This document shows, piece after piece, positions 33,395-41,721 of a stretch of 64,000 bases of DNA. Under the pieces are notes generated by a model. It made no database searches and had not been told where the DNA came from. It saw only the letters and a program-made list of their open reading frames with translations. Each line of letters starts with the position of its first letter. Position 1 is the stretch's first letter. The translations under genes were made by a program, and so were the position numbers. This DNA comes from DAHUYF01 sp035945115 (GTDB lineage Bacteria; Pseudomonadota; Alphaproteobacteria; ATCC43930; CGMCC-115725): the NCBI GenBank assembly GCA_035945115.1, contig DASZAN010000063.1:15593-79592 (forward strand), read 5' to 3'.

Positions 33395-33994
33395 TCATCT
33401 CCGGGCTGGCTCTTTATTCTTCTTGGTCTTCGCCGCACCCTTAAAAAAGTCGGGGTAGTCTTGGCACGGACGGCGATCATACGTCTCGCCGTTCCAAATC
33501 ATGATCCCGTCGGTCTCCATGGTGCGTCCCTCTTCATCATCACAGTCTCGCTCCCAGCCGAGATCAAGGCGATAAAAGCCGTGGTCGGTTCGGCGCAGAA
33601 CCTTGATGTCCCAACCTGAGACGTGGGTATCCGCAACGTGCTTCCATTTGCCCTGCTCTCTCAGAAAGATGTGGAGATCGGCGCCCGCCGAACCACCGAA
33701 CCCACAGCCGCCGACTTGTATGAATGCTCCGAGGACGCCTCTTGGATTCAACGGCGCGGTCGCGCCGCTGAATTTTGCGAGAGGATCGCGGCACCGATCG
33801 TCATCATCGTAGCGATCGAGGTAGTACCTCAGCTCTGGATCTTTGGAAAACTCCGCCGTGACCAAGTCACGTAGTAAAGGAGACAGCGGTTTGTCAAAGT
33901 TGACGCTATAAAGCACGGCGCCGGCCGAGGCACGATACGTCGAAAAGAGCATCAACCCAACCAGAGCCACCACGATCGCGCGACATATGCTCAT
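33395..33994 (-). CDS. Secreted hypothetical protein
   Basis: Protein of 199 residues with an N-terminal signal peptide (CRAIVVALVGLMLFSTYRAS, then AGA cleavage region). The mature part has four cysteines and charged, turn-rich segments (YYLDRYDDDDRCRDP, GGCGFGGSAGADLHIFL). The C-terminus is Lys/Arg-rich. No family is recognised. Composition is less GC-rich than the pca genes, and it stands in a small accessory patch with the next gene. Confidence 0.65.
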   Translation of the reverse strand: MSICRAIVVALVGLMLFSTYRASAGAVLYSVNFDKPLSPLLRDLVTAEFSKDPELRYYLDRYDDDDRCRDPLAKFSGATAPLNPRGVLGAFIQVGGCGFGGSAGADLHIFLREQGKWKHVADTHVSGWDIKVLRRTDHGFYRLDLGWERDCDDEEGRTMETDGIMIWNGETYDRRPCQDYPDFFKGAAKTKKNKEPARR

Positions 33995-34041
33995 GGTATC
34001 GCTTACCCCGCACAGCGCTTCGCGTACCCCATGATCACTTC

Positions 34042-35139
34042 CTATCGTCGAGATGGCGTATAGGGCACGTCTTGAGCACGGCGCAGCCGTCGCGCGATCG
34101 CGGGATCATTCTTCTTAGAGGATAAGCCTTTCGTCCTCCATCCGTTACTTGCCACGCGCTCTACAAAGTCGGCAGTGCCGGGGACGCCCCCGCGATGCGC
34201 GGCAGCGATGATGCCGGCACGCGTTATCTTAATCGTGCGGCCCTCGTCATCAGTGTAGGTCTGCCCTTGCTGAGCTAAATTCCAGAGCGAGGTGCGTTGG
34301 GTGGTGCCATCGCTCGCCGTCACCGTGACGAACGTGTTTCGCGCCTGTACCTCTTCGCGCGCGAGCACAGTATCGAGCGCCGTTTCCTGCGCCTCGCGAT
34401 TGTCGAGAAAATCCCGGTCGCTGGTGACCCCATGTTTCGCCGCTTCCGCGGTCCAACGGCCTTTGTCATCGACCCAGCCGATGTCCTGAAGGGCGGTCCC
34501 TTTCTGCAATTGGTAGCGGCCCAAGGCTTTGCCGCTTTGCCTTTCTTCGTCATACCCATCGGTCTCAGGCCTGTGCTCCGTTGATTGCTCCTCGCCGGCG
34601 ATGAAATTGCGGAACTTTTGATTGCGCCGCGTCTTCCAGGGATGCGCTTTCGCGTCGGCCGCATTGGGGGTCTCCCGGTTCGCCGTGGCCACTGGCGTCA
34701 CGGCGCCGCCCGCTGCGCCATCGGCATCGGTGAATTGTCCACCGGTGCCGTCAGGCGAGTGCGCCGGCCTGTGGTAGGGGTTGTATTTCTTGCGAGTGGG
34801 ATCGCGGGCGAGCTTGGCTACGGCATCGGTCGAAAGCGGTGGCAGCTTCAGCAGTGCCGTCGCAACGGCGGCTTTGGCCATGTCACCCGCTTCAAGAGCC
34901 CGCGCCGCCACGCCAAGCCCGGAAAGCCGGCAGGCGAGGTCGGCCGGTGTGAACGGTTCGTAGGCGAGCGCGAGCGTTCGAGCGATCTCCTCGGCCGGGC
35001 GGACGCGGTATACGCGGTGTCCGTTCGCTTCCGCCGCCTCCACCAGCACCACTGGCCCAAGCGCCACCCCACACGCATCACAGCAAAGCTCGGCGTCGCC
35101 GCGTTTTCCTAGCCGAAACATCGGCATCGAGCCGTCCAC
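34042..35139 (-). CDS. Lysozyme/transglycosylase-like protein of phage type
   Basis: Protein of 365 residues (GTG 35139 with AGGAGG 4 bases upstream; ATG 35127 is possible). Near the middle is NPYHRPAHSPDGTGGQFTDA, the PxGxGGQF motif common in phage-derived proteins. The C-terminal half, FIAGEEQSTEHRPETDGYDE, then GKALGRYQLQKGTALQDIGW, VDDKGRWTAEA, DFLDNREAQETALD, follows the pattern of soluble-lytic-transglycosylase-like cell wall hydrolases (GRYQ). No signal peptide is seen. It may be a domesticated phage enzyme or an exported effector; both are inference. Confidence 0.6.
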   Translation of the reverse strand: MDGSMPMFRLGKRGDAELCCDACGVALGPVVLVEAAEANGHRVYRVRPAEEIARTLALAYEPFTPADLACRLSGLGVAARALEAGDMAKAAVATALLKLPPLSTDAVAKLARDPTRKKYNPYHRPAHSPDGTGGQFTDADGAAGGAVTPVATANRETPNAADAKAHPWKTRRNQKFRNFIAGEEQSTEHRPETDGYDEERQSGKALGRYQLQKGTALQDIGWVDDKGRWTAEAAKHGVTSDRDFLDNREAQETALDTVLAREEVQARNTFVTVTASDGTTQRTSLWNLAQQGQTYTDDEGRTIKITRAGIIAAAHRGGVPGTADFVERVASNGWRTKGLSSKKNDPAIARRLRRAQDVPYTPSRR

Positions 35140-35245
35140 CGCCGCCTCCTGCGCTGGCCTGAGGGCGGGACGCTACGCTAATTGCGTACGATCTGTCAAA
35201 TCACAAGTTCTTGATATGTTCGCGGACGGCGCCGGTCCGGCCCGT

Positions 35246-36661
35246 TCAACTCGAGCGGCGAGACGCCGCCACGATGAGTCCCTCTTCCCGTGTGAACCGC
35301 CACGCGCTGAGGAGACCAAGGGAGAGCACCGGAATGAAGGCGGCAAAGACCCAGAATCCCGCGATCCGCGCAGAACTCGCGGTGATGCCTTCAGCCAACC
35401 CGACCGCGTTGGCCGCAATTCCCGTTGCCGCGGCTCCGAGGCTGTACGCGATCGTCTGCACGGTTGCGGGAGCGGCTGCCGCAAGCATTTTCTCGTGCTC
35501 CCGAGCGTTCTGCACGATGAGATGCACAATCGATGGCCAGCTCACGCCAAATCCCAAACCTTGCAACAAGGCGCAGGAGATGATTCCAGCGAAATAGCCC
35601 AGTGGCACGGCGAGCGCAAAGCCAGCGGCGCCGATGAAGACGAGTATCGCACCGGCACGGATCGCGACTCTGCCAGCCTCAGGCTTGATGCCCGCGAGCG
35701 CCATCGTGCCAGCCGTCCACGCCAGAGCTTCTCCGGCGAGAATGTATCCGGAGACCAGCGGGTCGGTTCCGAACATCGCCTGCAAAATCAGCGGGCCGTG
35801 GGCCCAAAAGCCCGTCGTCGCAGCCGCAAGGGCAAAGACGGTGACAAGGCCGAGGCCGACCGGACGGCGCCAACTCAGGGTGTCTTCGGGCAGGAGGCGG
35901 TGCGGCGAGCGCTTGTCGAGCCACGCGGCAAGCCACAACAGGCCCACACCGGAGGCGCCTTCCACAATCGAAATGTCCCGGTCGTTCGCGGCACCCGCCG
36001 CGGCGATCGCGTAGCTCGCCGCGCTCAGCACCAAGAGCGGGAAGAAGTTCCATTGCTCAACCTTGTTTGCGCCGGCGGGCCGGGATGGCATCACGATCGC
36101 CGCCATGCCTGCGAGCAAACCGGCCTGTAAAGCAAAGGACCAGAAGGTCAGGCGCCAAGCACCGAGATGAACAAAGACGCCGCCGATAAGCGGACCGAGA
36201 AGAGAGCCAGCACTCCAGATGACCGCAACGATCCCGAAAAGGCGGCCCCACAGCGCCGCCGCGAACCACTGCTGGATTGCCACATAGCTGAGCGAGGGGA
36301 GCATCCCGCCGCCCACGCCCTGGATCAACCGGCCAGTCAGCACGATTGCCATGGTCGGCGCTAGGGCCGCCGTAAGACAGCCTGCCCCGTAAATCGTCGC
36401 CGCACCAGCGAGCACGTTGCCGATGCCCGTTCGCTGGGAGAGCCGAGCCGTCGCGGAGCCCGCAACCACCGCGCCGATCTGATAGAGCGAGATCGTCCAT
36501 GCGACATAGGCGGTGTCGCGGATCTCGCTCACCAATGCCGGCACCACGGTGGCCGTCGCCAGCGAATCCGCGGCATGCAGCCATACGCCGAGGCAAACCA
36601 GGAGAAAGCGACCGATCCCGCCCGCCACCGCGAGTTCCCGCCAAGCGCCTTGCCGCTTCAT
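35246..36661 (-). CDS. MFS drug exporter, probable SoxR target
   Basis: Membrane transporter of 471 residues with about 12-14 helices. The MFS motifs are visible: GSATARLSQRTGIGNVLAGA after the second helix, GRLIQGVGGGMLPSLSYVAI, and AGSLLGPLIGGVFVHLGAWR in helix 5 (antiporter motif C). It resembles the DHA2-like multidrug exporters. It is divergent from soxR with a perfect SoxR-type palindrome between the two, so redox-cycling compounds probably induce it. Confidence 0.88.
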   Translation of the reverse strand: MKRQGAWRELAVAGGIGRFLLVCLGVWLHAADSLATATVVPALVSEIRDTAYVAWTISLYQIGAVVAGSATARLSQRTGIGNVLAGAATIYGAGCLTAALAPTMAIVLTGRLIQGVGGGMLPSLSYVAIQQWFAAALWGRLFGIVAVIWSAGSLLGPLIGGVFVHLGAWRLTFWSFALQAGLLAGMAAIVMPSRPAGANKVEQWNFFPLLVLSAASYAIAAAGAANDRDISIVEGASGVGLLWLAAWLDKRSPHRLLPEDTLSWRRPVGLGLVTVFALAAATTGFWAHGPLILQAMFGTDPLVSGYILAGEALAWTAGTMALAGIKPEAGRVAIRAGAILVFIGAAGFALAVPLGYFAGIISCALLQGLGFGVSWPSIVHLIVQNAREHEKMLAAAAPATVQTIAYSLGAAATGIAANAVGLAEGITASSARIAGFWVFAAFIPVLSLGLLSAWRFTREEGLIVAASRRSS

Positions 36662-36710
36662 CGACGCTCCCGAAGCGCACCTTGCCAGTCCGAACGATTG
36701 TTCCCGACAA

Positions 36711-36728
36711 CCTCAACTTAAGTTGAGG
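36711..36728. promoter_or_regulatory. SoxR box in the divergent soxR/MFS promoter
   Basis: CCTCAACTTAAGTTGAGG is a perfect 18-base palindrome, nearly identical to known SoxR operators (enterobacterial form CCTCAAGTTAACTTGAGG). It lies 16 bases before the soxR start and 49 bases upstream of the MFS start. On the MFS side TTTACC overlaps its edge as a possible -35, the usual MerR-family placement within a long spacer. Confidence 0.9.
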
Positions 36729-36744
36729 TAAAGGGAAATCTGCG

Positions 36745-37185
36745 ATGCCGCCCGAACTTACCATCGGTGAAGTCGCCGCGCGCAGCGGCGTTGCCGTCTC
36801 GGCGCTCCATTTCTATGAAAGGAAAGGGCTCATCCAGAGCGCGCGCACTCGCGGCAATCAGCGACGCTATGGGCGCGAAGTGCTGCGACGCATCGCCGTG
36901 ATACAGGCAGCGCGCGAGCTCGGCATATCGCTCGCGGAAGTCGGTGCCACGCTCGCGCGCTTACCCGATCATCGCTCGCCCTCTCGCGCCGATTGGGAGC
37001 GGATATCGCGCACATGGGCCGGCGATCTCGACCGCCGCATCGCCTCGCTCAAGAGGCTGCGCGAGCGGCTCGCCGGCTGTATCGGCTGTGGCTGTCTCTC
37101 GCTTGATCGCTGCGCCATCTTCAATGCCGGCGATCACCTCGCCAGCAAGGGAAGCGGTGCCGCTTTGCTACAAGGCGCGGGCTAG
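36745..37185 (+). CDS. soxR: Redox-sensitive transcriptional activator SoxR
   Basis: MerR-family regulator of 146 residues. The N-terminal winged helix reads LTIGEVAARSGVAVSALHFY then ERKGLIQSARTRGNQRRYGR. The C-terminal [2Fe-2S] motif CIGCGCLSLDRC has Cys112, 115, 117 and 123 in the exact SoxR spacing C-x2-C-x-C-x5-C. The oxidised cluster activates target promoters. In non-enteric bacteria SoxR usually controls exporters and monooxygenases directly; the divergent MFS gene fits. Confidence 0.97.
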   Translation: MPPELTIGEVAARSGVAVSALHFYERKGLIQSARTRGNQRRYGREVLRRIAVIQAARELGISLAEVGATLARLPDHRSPSRADWERISRTWAGDLDRRIASLKRLRERLAGCIGCGCLSLDRCAIFNAGDHLASKGSGAALLQGAG

Positions 37186-37246
37186 TGCCTCATGCGCTCA
37201 AGCAGAAGCTGACCACAGCTCGGTGCGATAGGCTGCCATCGCCCGA

Positions 37247-38218
37247 CTATTCGATCACCTCGTCGGCTTGGGCGAGGAGGTTGGGGGACGGCTCGAGGCC
37301 GAGTGCCTTTGCGGTCTTTAGATTGATAACGAGCTCGAATTTTGCCGGCTGAAGCACCGGCAGCTCCGCCGGGTTTGCGCCATGAAGAACTTTGCCGACA
37401 TAGATGCCCATCTGGCGGTAGAGATCGGAGAGGCTCGGTCCATAGCTCATGAGCCCACCGGCCACGACGAGTTCGCGGGCCTGGTACATCGCGGGTATTG
37501 CATCGTGCGAAGCAAGCTCCACGAGCCGTCGAGTGTTGATAAAGGCGTCGGGCTGGGCGAGCAGTGCATCTGCGTGGATCTCGTGCACTCTCTTGAAGGC
37601 GGCGTCGATTTCGTCTTCGCTGCTCGCATGCACGATCTCAATACGCTGGCCGAGCTTGCGCGCGGCATCGACTGCATCCCGCACATTTGGCGCGGTGATC
37701 GGATTGCGCGGATTGACCAGAAAGGCGATCAATGTCGCGGCGGGCAGCAACTCGCGCAATAAGCCGATCTGCTTGGCGGCAAGACCGCCGAACATCGAGC
37801 TCACGCCGGTTGCGTTGCCACCTGGCCGATTGAGGCTCGCCACAAGGCCGCTCGCGACCGGATCTTCGCCGGTAAAGAAAACCACGGGGATCTTCCCCGC
37901 GGCACGTTTTGCCGCAGCGGCTGCCGGCGTGTTTGCCGCAATCACGGCGACCTGATGGCGGACAAGATCATTCGCCATCTCCGGAATGCGGTCATAGTGA
38001 CCCTCAGCCCAGCGATATTCGATCGCGATGTTTTGGCCGACGCTATAGCCCGTTTCCGCAAGGCCACGAATGAAGGCATCCAGGTAGGGGGCGTAGCTCG
38101 TTGCCGATGATCCATTGAGGAAGCCGATGACCGGTGTCGCCGTCTGCTGTGCCCGCGCGATGAGGGGCCAAGCAGCCATCGCACTGCCGATCACCGTGAT
38201 GAAGTCCCGACGCCTCAT
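37247..38218 (-). CDS. ABC transporter substrate-binding protein (TrpX/DUF534-like family)
   Basis: Secreted binding protein of 323 residues. Signal sequence MRRRDFITVIGSAMAAWPLI, ending ARAQQ, looks Tat-compatible (RRRDF). The mature part has VIGFLNGSSATSYAPYLDAF, IEYRWAEGHYDRIPEMANDL, VVFFTGEDPVASGLVASLNR and PGGNATGVSSMFGGLAAKQI, the typical pattern of the ABC_sub_bind family. No cognate permease or ATPase is adjacent, so its system is unknown. It is 23 bases downstream of the acyl-CoA ligase gene. Confidence 0.88.
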   Translation of the reverse strand: MRRRDFITVIGSAMAAWPLIARAQQTATPVIGFLNGSSATSYAPYLDAFIRGLAETGYSVGQNIAIEYRWAEGHYDRIPEMANDLVRHQVAVIAANTPAAAAAKRAAGKIPVVFFTGEDPVASGLVASLNRPGGNATGVSSMFGGLAAKQIGLLRELLPAATLIAFLVNPRNPITAPNVRDAVDAARKLGQRIEIVHASSEDEIDAAFKRVHEIHADALLAQPDAFINTRRLVELASHDAIPAMYQARELVVAGGLMSYGPSLSDLYRQMGIYVGKVLHGANPAELPVLQPAKFELVINLKTAKALGLEPSPNLLAQADEVIE

Positions 38219-38241
38219 GACGCCTTTTTTAGTCTCGCGGT

Positions 38242-39813
38242 TCAATTCACCTGCCGCTCGCGGCCTTCCCAATAAGGCTTGCGCAATTCGCGCTTGAGGA
38301 TCTTGCCCGAGGGGTTGCGCGGCAAGGTCTCGGCGAAGTCGATGGAGCGCGGCACCTTGTAGCCGGCGATGCGCTCTCGCGCGAAGTCGATGAGCTCCTT
38401 TACCGTGACTTGGGCGCCTGGCTTCTTCACCACGATCGCCTTCACCGCCTCGCCCCATTGCGGGTCGGGGATGCCGATCACCGCCACGTCGGCGACGGCG
38501 GGATGGCTGAAGAGGGCGCTCTCGATCTCGGCCGGATAGATGTTCTCGCCGCCCGAGACGATCATGTCCTTGACGCGATCGTAGATGTAGAGATATCCCG
38601 CCTCGTCCTTGTAGCCGGCATCGCCGGTGTAGAGCCAACCGCCGCGGATCGTGCGCGCGGTCGCCTCCGGCAGATTCCAGTATCCCTTCATGTTCTGCGG
38701 CGTACGGCAGATGATCTCGCCCACCGCGCGCGGCGGCAGCTCCTTGCCCTCGGCATCGACGATCTTCACTTCGATGCTAGCCATGGGCTTGCCGCAGGAT
38801 TTCATGCGCTCGATCGCGTGCTCGCCGTGATCCTCGGGCGGGAGATAGGTGATGGCGCCGGTGGTCTCGGTGAGGCCATAGACTTGCGCCAGGCCGCAGC
38901 CAAACACTTGAAGCGAGCGGCGGATGAGATCGAGCGGCGCCGGCGAGGCACCATAGAAGATGAGGTCGAGCGAGGAGAAATCGGTGTCGCGGCATTGCGG
39001 CACCTGCAACAGGAAGAGCAGCATCGCCGGCACGAAGATCGTCTTGGTGATGCGGTAGCGCGGGATGGTCGCGAGGATGGCGGGCGGGTCGAACTCCTTG
39101 CAAAGCACGTTCTCGAGGCCGCGATAAAGCCCGATGAGCGCCCAGCCGCTGCCGCCGATATGGAAGAGCGGCATGCAGACGAGGCTCACATCGTCATCGT
39201 GCCAGCTGCCCCATTCCCTTAGCGCCGTCGGGAGCAAGGTGAGGAGATTGGCGTGGGTGAGCTGCGCCCCTTTGGGATGGCCGGTGGTGCCGCTCGTATA
39301 CATCTGGATCGCCACCTCGCCCCGGTCGATGGGACGGTCGGGATCGTGCGACGGCTGGCGCGCGCGCCATTCCTCGTAGGAAGGCCACCGCGGATGATTG
39401 CCGTCGAGCGCGACGATGCGGCGCACCGTCTTGAGCACCGGCTCGATCGTCTCGACGAGCGCGTAGTAATCGGCGCCGACGAAGAGCAATTCCGCCTCGG
39501 CGTCGTCCACCACATAGGCCACCTCGGGAGCCGCGAGGCGGAAGTTGACCGGCACCAGCACCGCACCCGACTTGCACGTACCGAACCACAGCTCGAAGAA
39601 AGGCGGCGTATTCTTGGCAAGGATGGCGACGCGCGTGCCCGGCGCGATGCGTTCGGCCGCCAAGCCGTTCGCCACTTGATTGGCACGGCGATCGAGCATG
39701 GCGTAGCTGATGCGCGCGCCCTCGAAATGAAGCGCGGTCTTGTCCGGCCGCAGCCGGGCATGGACCCGCGTCACATCGGCGACGGTGCGGATATCATTGT
39801 CGACGGCGAGCAT
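38242..39813 (-). CDS. Acyl-CoA synthetase (AMP-forming, class I adenylating enzyme)
   Basis: ANL-superfamily ligase of 523 residues. The AMP signature is MYTSGTTGHPKGAQLTH; further motifs are IFYGASPAPLDLIRRSLQVF, YGLTETTGAITYLPPE, GWLYTGDAGYKDEAGYLYIY, DRVKDMIVSGGENIYPAEIE and the catalytic Lys in NPSGKILKRELR. It activates a fatty or aromatic acid as the CoA thioester; the substrate is not decided by sequence. ATG 39813 (MLAVDNDIRTVADV) is preferred to the longer frame. Divergent from the HD-domain gene with a 253-base gap that holds nothing recognisable. Confidence 0.93.
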   Translation of the reverse strand: MLAVDNDIRTVADVTRVHARLRPDKTALHFEGARISYAMLDRRANQVANGLAAERIAPGTRVAILAKNTPPFFELWFGTCKSGAVLVPVNFRLAAPEVAYVVDDAEAELLFVGADYYALVETIEPVLKTVRRIVALDGNHPRWPSYEEWRARQPSHDPDRPIDRGEVAIQMYTSGTTGHPKGAQLTHANLLTLLPTALREWGSWHDDDVSLVCMPLFHIGGSGWALIGLYRGLENVLCKEFDPPAILATIPRYRITKTIFVPAMLLFLLQVPQCRDTDFSSLDLIFYGASPAPLDLIRRSLQVFGCGLAQVYGLTETTGAITYLPPEDHGEHAIERMKSCGKPMASIEVKIVDAEGKELPPRAVGEIICRTPQNMKGYWNLPEATARTIRGGWLYTGDAGYKDEAGYLYIYDRVKDMIVSGGENIYPAEIESALFSHPAVADVAVIGIPDPQWGEAVKAIVVKKPGAQVTVKELIDFARERIAGYKVPRSIDFAETLPRNPSGKILKRELRKPYWEGRERQVN

Positions 39814-40066
39814 GTGCGCGCTCCTCCCAATCCATGGTTCCTCGTGGCCATGTTCTTCTTGGCCGGCGGTCGCGCCCTCCTGGCGCACCGTGGCAGCGTC
39901 AGTCTGTCAAAGAGCGGCACGCCGGCCAAGTCTTCTTGCGTCGGTGCAGCGCCGGAATTTGTTGCAATGCAAAAATCAGGGGGCGGCTGCGCGGCGCCGC
40001 AGGCTGGACAGGCCGGGCGCGGTCCCCGATCATGGCCGGCAAACGATAGGCTCGGAGGAGAGCGCC

Positions 40067-40831
40067 ATGCCCGATGATGCCGTGACCGCCGCTTCGCCCG
40101 CCGCCGCCGAGGGCGCCGCGCCGCAGGGCGAGCGCCGCCGCATCATCTTCCCCTCCTCGATCGGCACGATGGGAACGCCCGCCTTCCAGGAGCGCGTCGC
40201 CCTCTTCAACGAGCTCGGTCCCGATGCCGTGATGATGATGGGCGACAATCCGGCGCTGGCGAGGATGCCGGAAAAGCCGACCCTCGCCGATTTCTTCCGC
40301 TATCGCCTCTTTCCGCGCGGCGTCAATCACCTGCTGCAGAGCGCGACCCTCGCACGCAAGGCCGGGCTCAGCGAAAAGATGGTGCTCGCCTGCCTCCTCC
40401 ACGATATCGGCTTTGCCGGCTTCATGGGGAGCGATCACGGCTACTGGGGCGCACAGCTCATCGGCCCCTATGTCGATGACGAGGTGAGCTGGGCGGTGCG
40501 CTACCACCAAGCGCTGCGCTTCTTTGCCGACGAAAGCGTCGGCTACGGCTATCCCGACGCCTATCTCCGCTTCTTCGGCCCCGATTACGTGCCGCCGCCT
40601 TACATCCAGGAGGAATACAAAGTGGCGCGCGAGCACCGCTGGTACATGTCGGCGCGCATGATCACCGTCTACGACGTCTACGCCTTCGATCCTAACGCGG
40701 TGGTGCGTCTCGAGGACTTCACCGACCTCATCGGCCGCCACTTCAAGCAACCGAAGGAAGGCTTGGGCTTCGACGGCTCGCCCGTCGCGCATATGTGGCG
40801 CAGCATCATCTGGCCCAACAACTTCCTTTAG
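40067..40831 (+). CDS. HD-domain protein
   Basis: Protein of 254 residues. The HD metal motif is ACLLHDIGFAGFMGSDHGYW with an upstream His (VNHLLQSATLARKAGL) and VRYHQALRFF with more ligands. The rest is aromatic-rich. HD proteins hydrolyse phosphoesters or act as oxygenases of the mixed-valent diiron type; this one cannot be assigned. ATG 40067 is preceded by CGGAGGAG. The DUF427 gene follows 103 bases later. Confidence 0.8.
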   Translation: MPDDAVTAASPAAAEGAAPQGERRRIIFPSSIGTMGTPAFQERVALFNELGPDAVMMMGDNPALARMPEKPTLADFFRYRLFPRGVNHLLQSATLARKAGLSEKMVLACLLHDIGFAGFMGSDHGYWGAQLIGPYVDDEVSWAVRYHQALRFFADESVGYGYPDAYLRFFGPDYVPPPYIQEEYKVAREHRWYMSARMITVYDVYAFDPNAVVRLEDFTDLIGRHFKQPKEGLGFDGSPVAHMWRSIIWPNNFL

Positions 40832-40934
40832 GTCGCGCTCGAGCCGCCGCGCGGGGAACTTGCCCGTGCCGCATCGGTTGCCGTGCTGGGACGCGCGGTC
40901 CATTTTCGTTCAGTCCTCAAGCAAGGAGCAGGCC

Positions 40935-41705
40935 ATGGCGGATGAGGCGCGGAGCGAGCGGGGCGAGAAGACCGCCCATCGCATCAGCTTCGAGGCGAGC
41001 CCGAAGCGCGTGCGCGTCATGTTCAACGGCAAGACCATTGTCGACACGCTCGCCGCCGGTCTCATGCGCGAAACCCGCCATTTGCCGGTCTACTATTTCC
41101 CGCCAGGCGACGTGCGCATGGATTTGCTCGAGCGGACCAACCACCGGAGTCATTGTCCCTATAAGGGCGATGCCTCCTATTGGACGCTCCGGGTCGGCGG
41201 GCGCAGCGCCGAGAACGCGGTGTGGAGCTACGAGGACCCACTACCCGAGATGGCGGCGATCAAAGGACGGATCGCCTTCTATTGGGACAAGGTCGATCAT
41301 TGGTTCGAAGAGGACGAGGAAATCTTCGGCCATGCCCGCGATCCCTATCATCGCGTCGATGTGCGCCCGAGTTCGCGGGAGGTCCGCGTGACGCTCGCGG
41401 GTGAAATGCTGGCACGGACGCGGCGCGCGCTGTTCCTGTTCGAGACAGGCTTGCCGACGCGCTACTACATCCCGCGCGAGGATGTCCGCATGGACCTGCT
41501 GGCGCCGTCATCGACGCGGTCGACCTGTCCTTACAAGGGCGATGCCTCCTATTGGTCGGCGCGGCTCGGCGAGCGCACGGTCAAAGACATCGCTTGGGCG
41601 TACCTCGCGCCGCTGCCGGACTGCCCGCTCATCAAGGATCATCTCTGCTTTTATCCCGAACGCGTCGATCGCCTCGAGGTCGAAGGCGAACCGACGCGCG
41701 GTTGA
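40935..41705 (+). CDS. Tandem DUF427 domain protein
   Basis: Protein of 256 residues built of two copies of the same unit. Copy 1 (about 20-120): VRVMFNGKTIVDTLAAGLMR, YYFPPGDVRMDLLERTNHRS, CPYKGDASYWTLRVGGRS, IAFYWDKVD. Copy 2 (about 145-250): VRVTLAGEMLARTRRALFLF, YYIPREDVRMDLLAPSS, CPYKGDASYWSARLGERT, LCFYPERVD. The CPYKGxAxYW motif is the DUF427 signature, whose function is unknown. AAGGAG precedes the ATG. Separate from the propeller gene by 16 bases. Confidence 0.92.
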   Translation: MADEARSERGEKTAHRISFEASPKRVRVMFNGKTIVDTLAAGLMRETRHLPVYYFPPGDVRMDLLERTNHRSHCPYKGDASYWTLRVGGRSAENAVWSYEDPLPEMAAIKGRIAFYWDKVDHWFEEDEEIFGHARDPYHRVDVRPSSREVRVTLAGEMLARTRRALFLFETGLPTRYYIPREDVRMDLLAPSSTRSTCPYKGDASYWSARLGERTVKDIAWAYLAPLPDCPLIKDHLCFYPERVDRLEVEGEPTRG

Positions 41706-41721
41706 ACCGGCGAGGTGAGCG

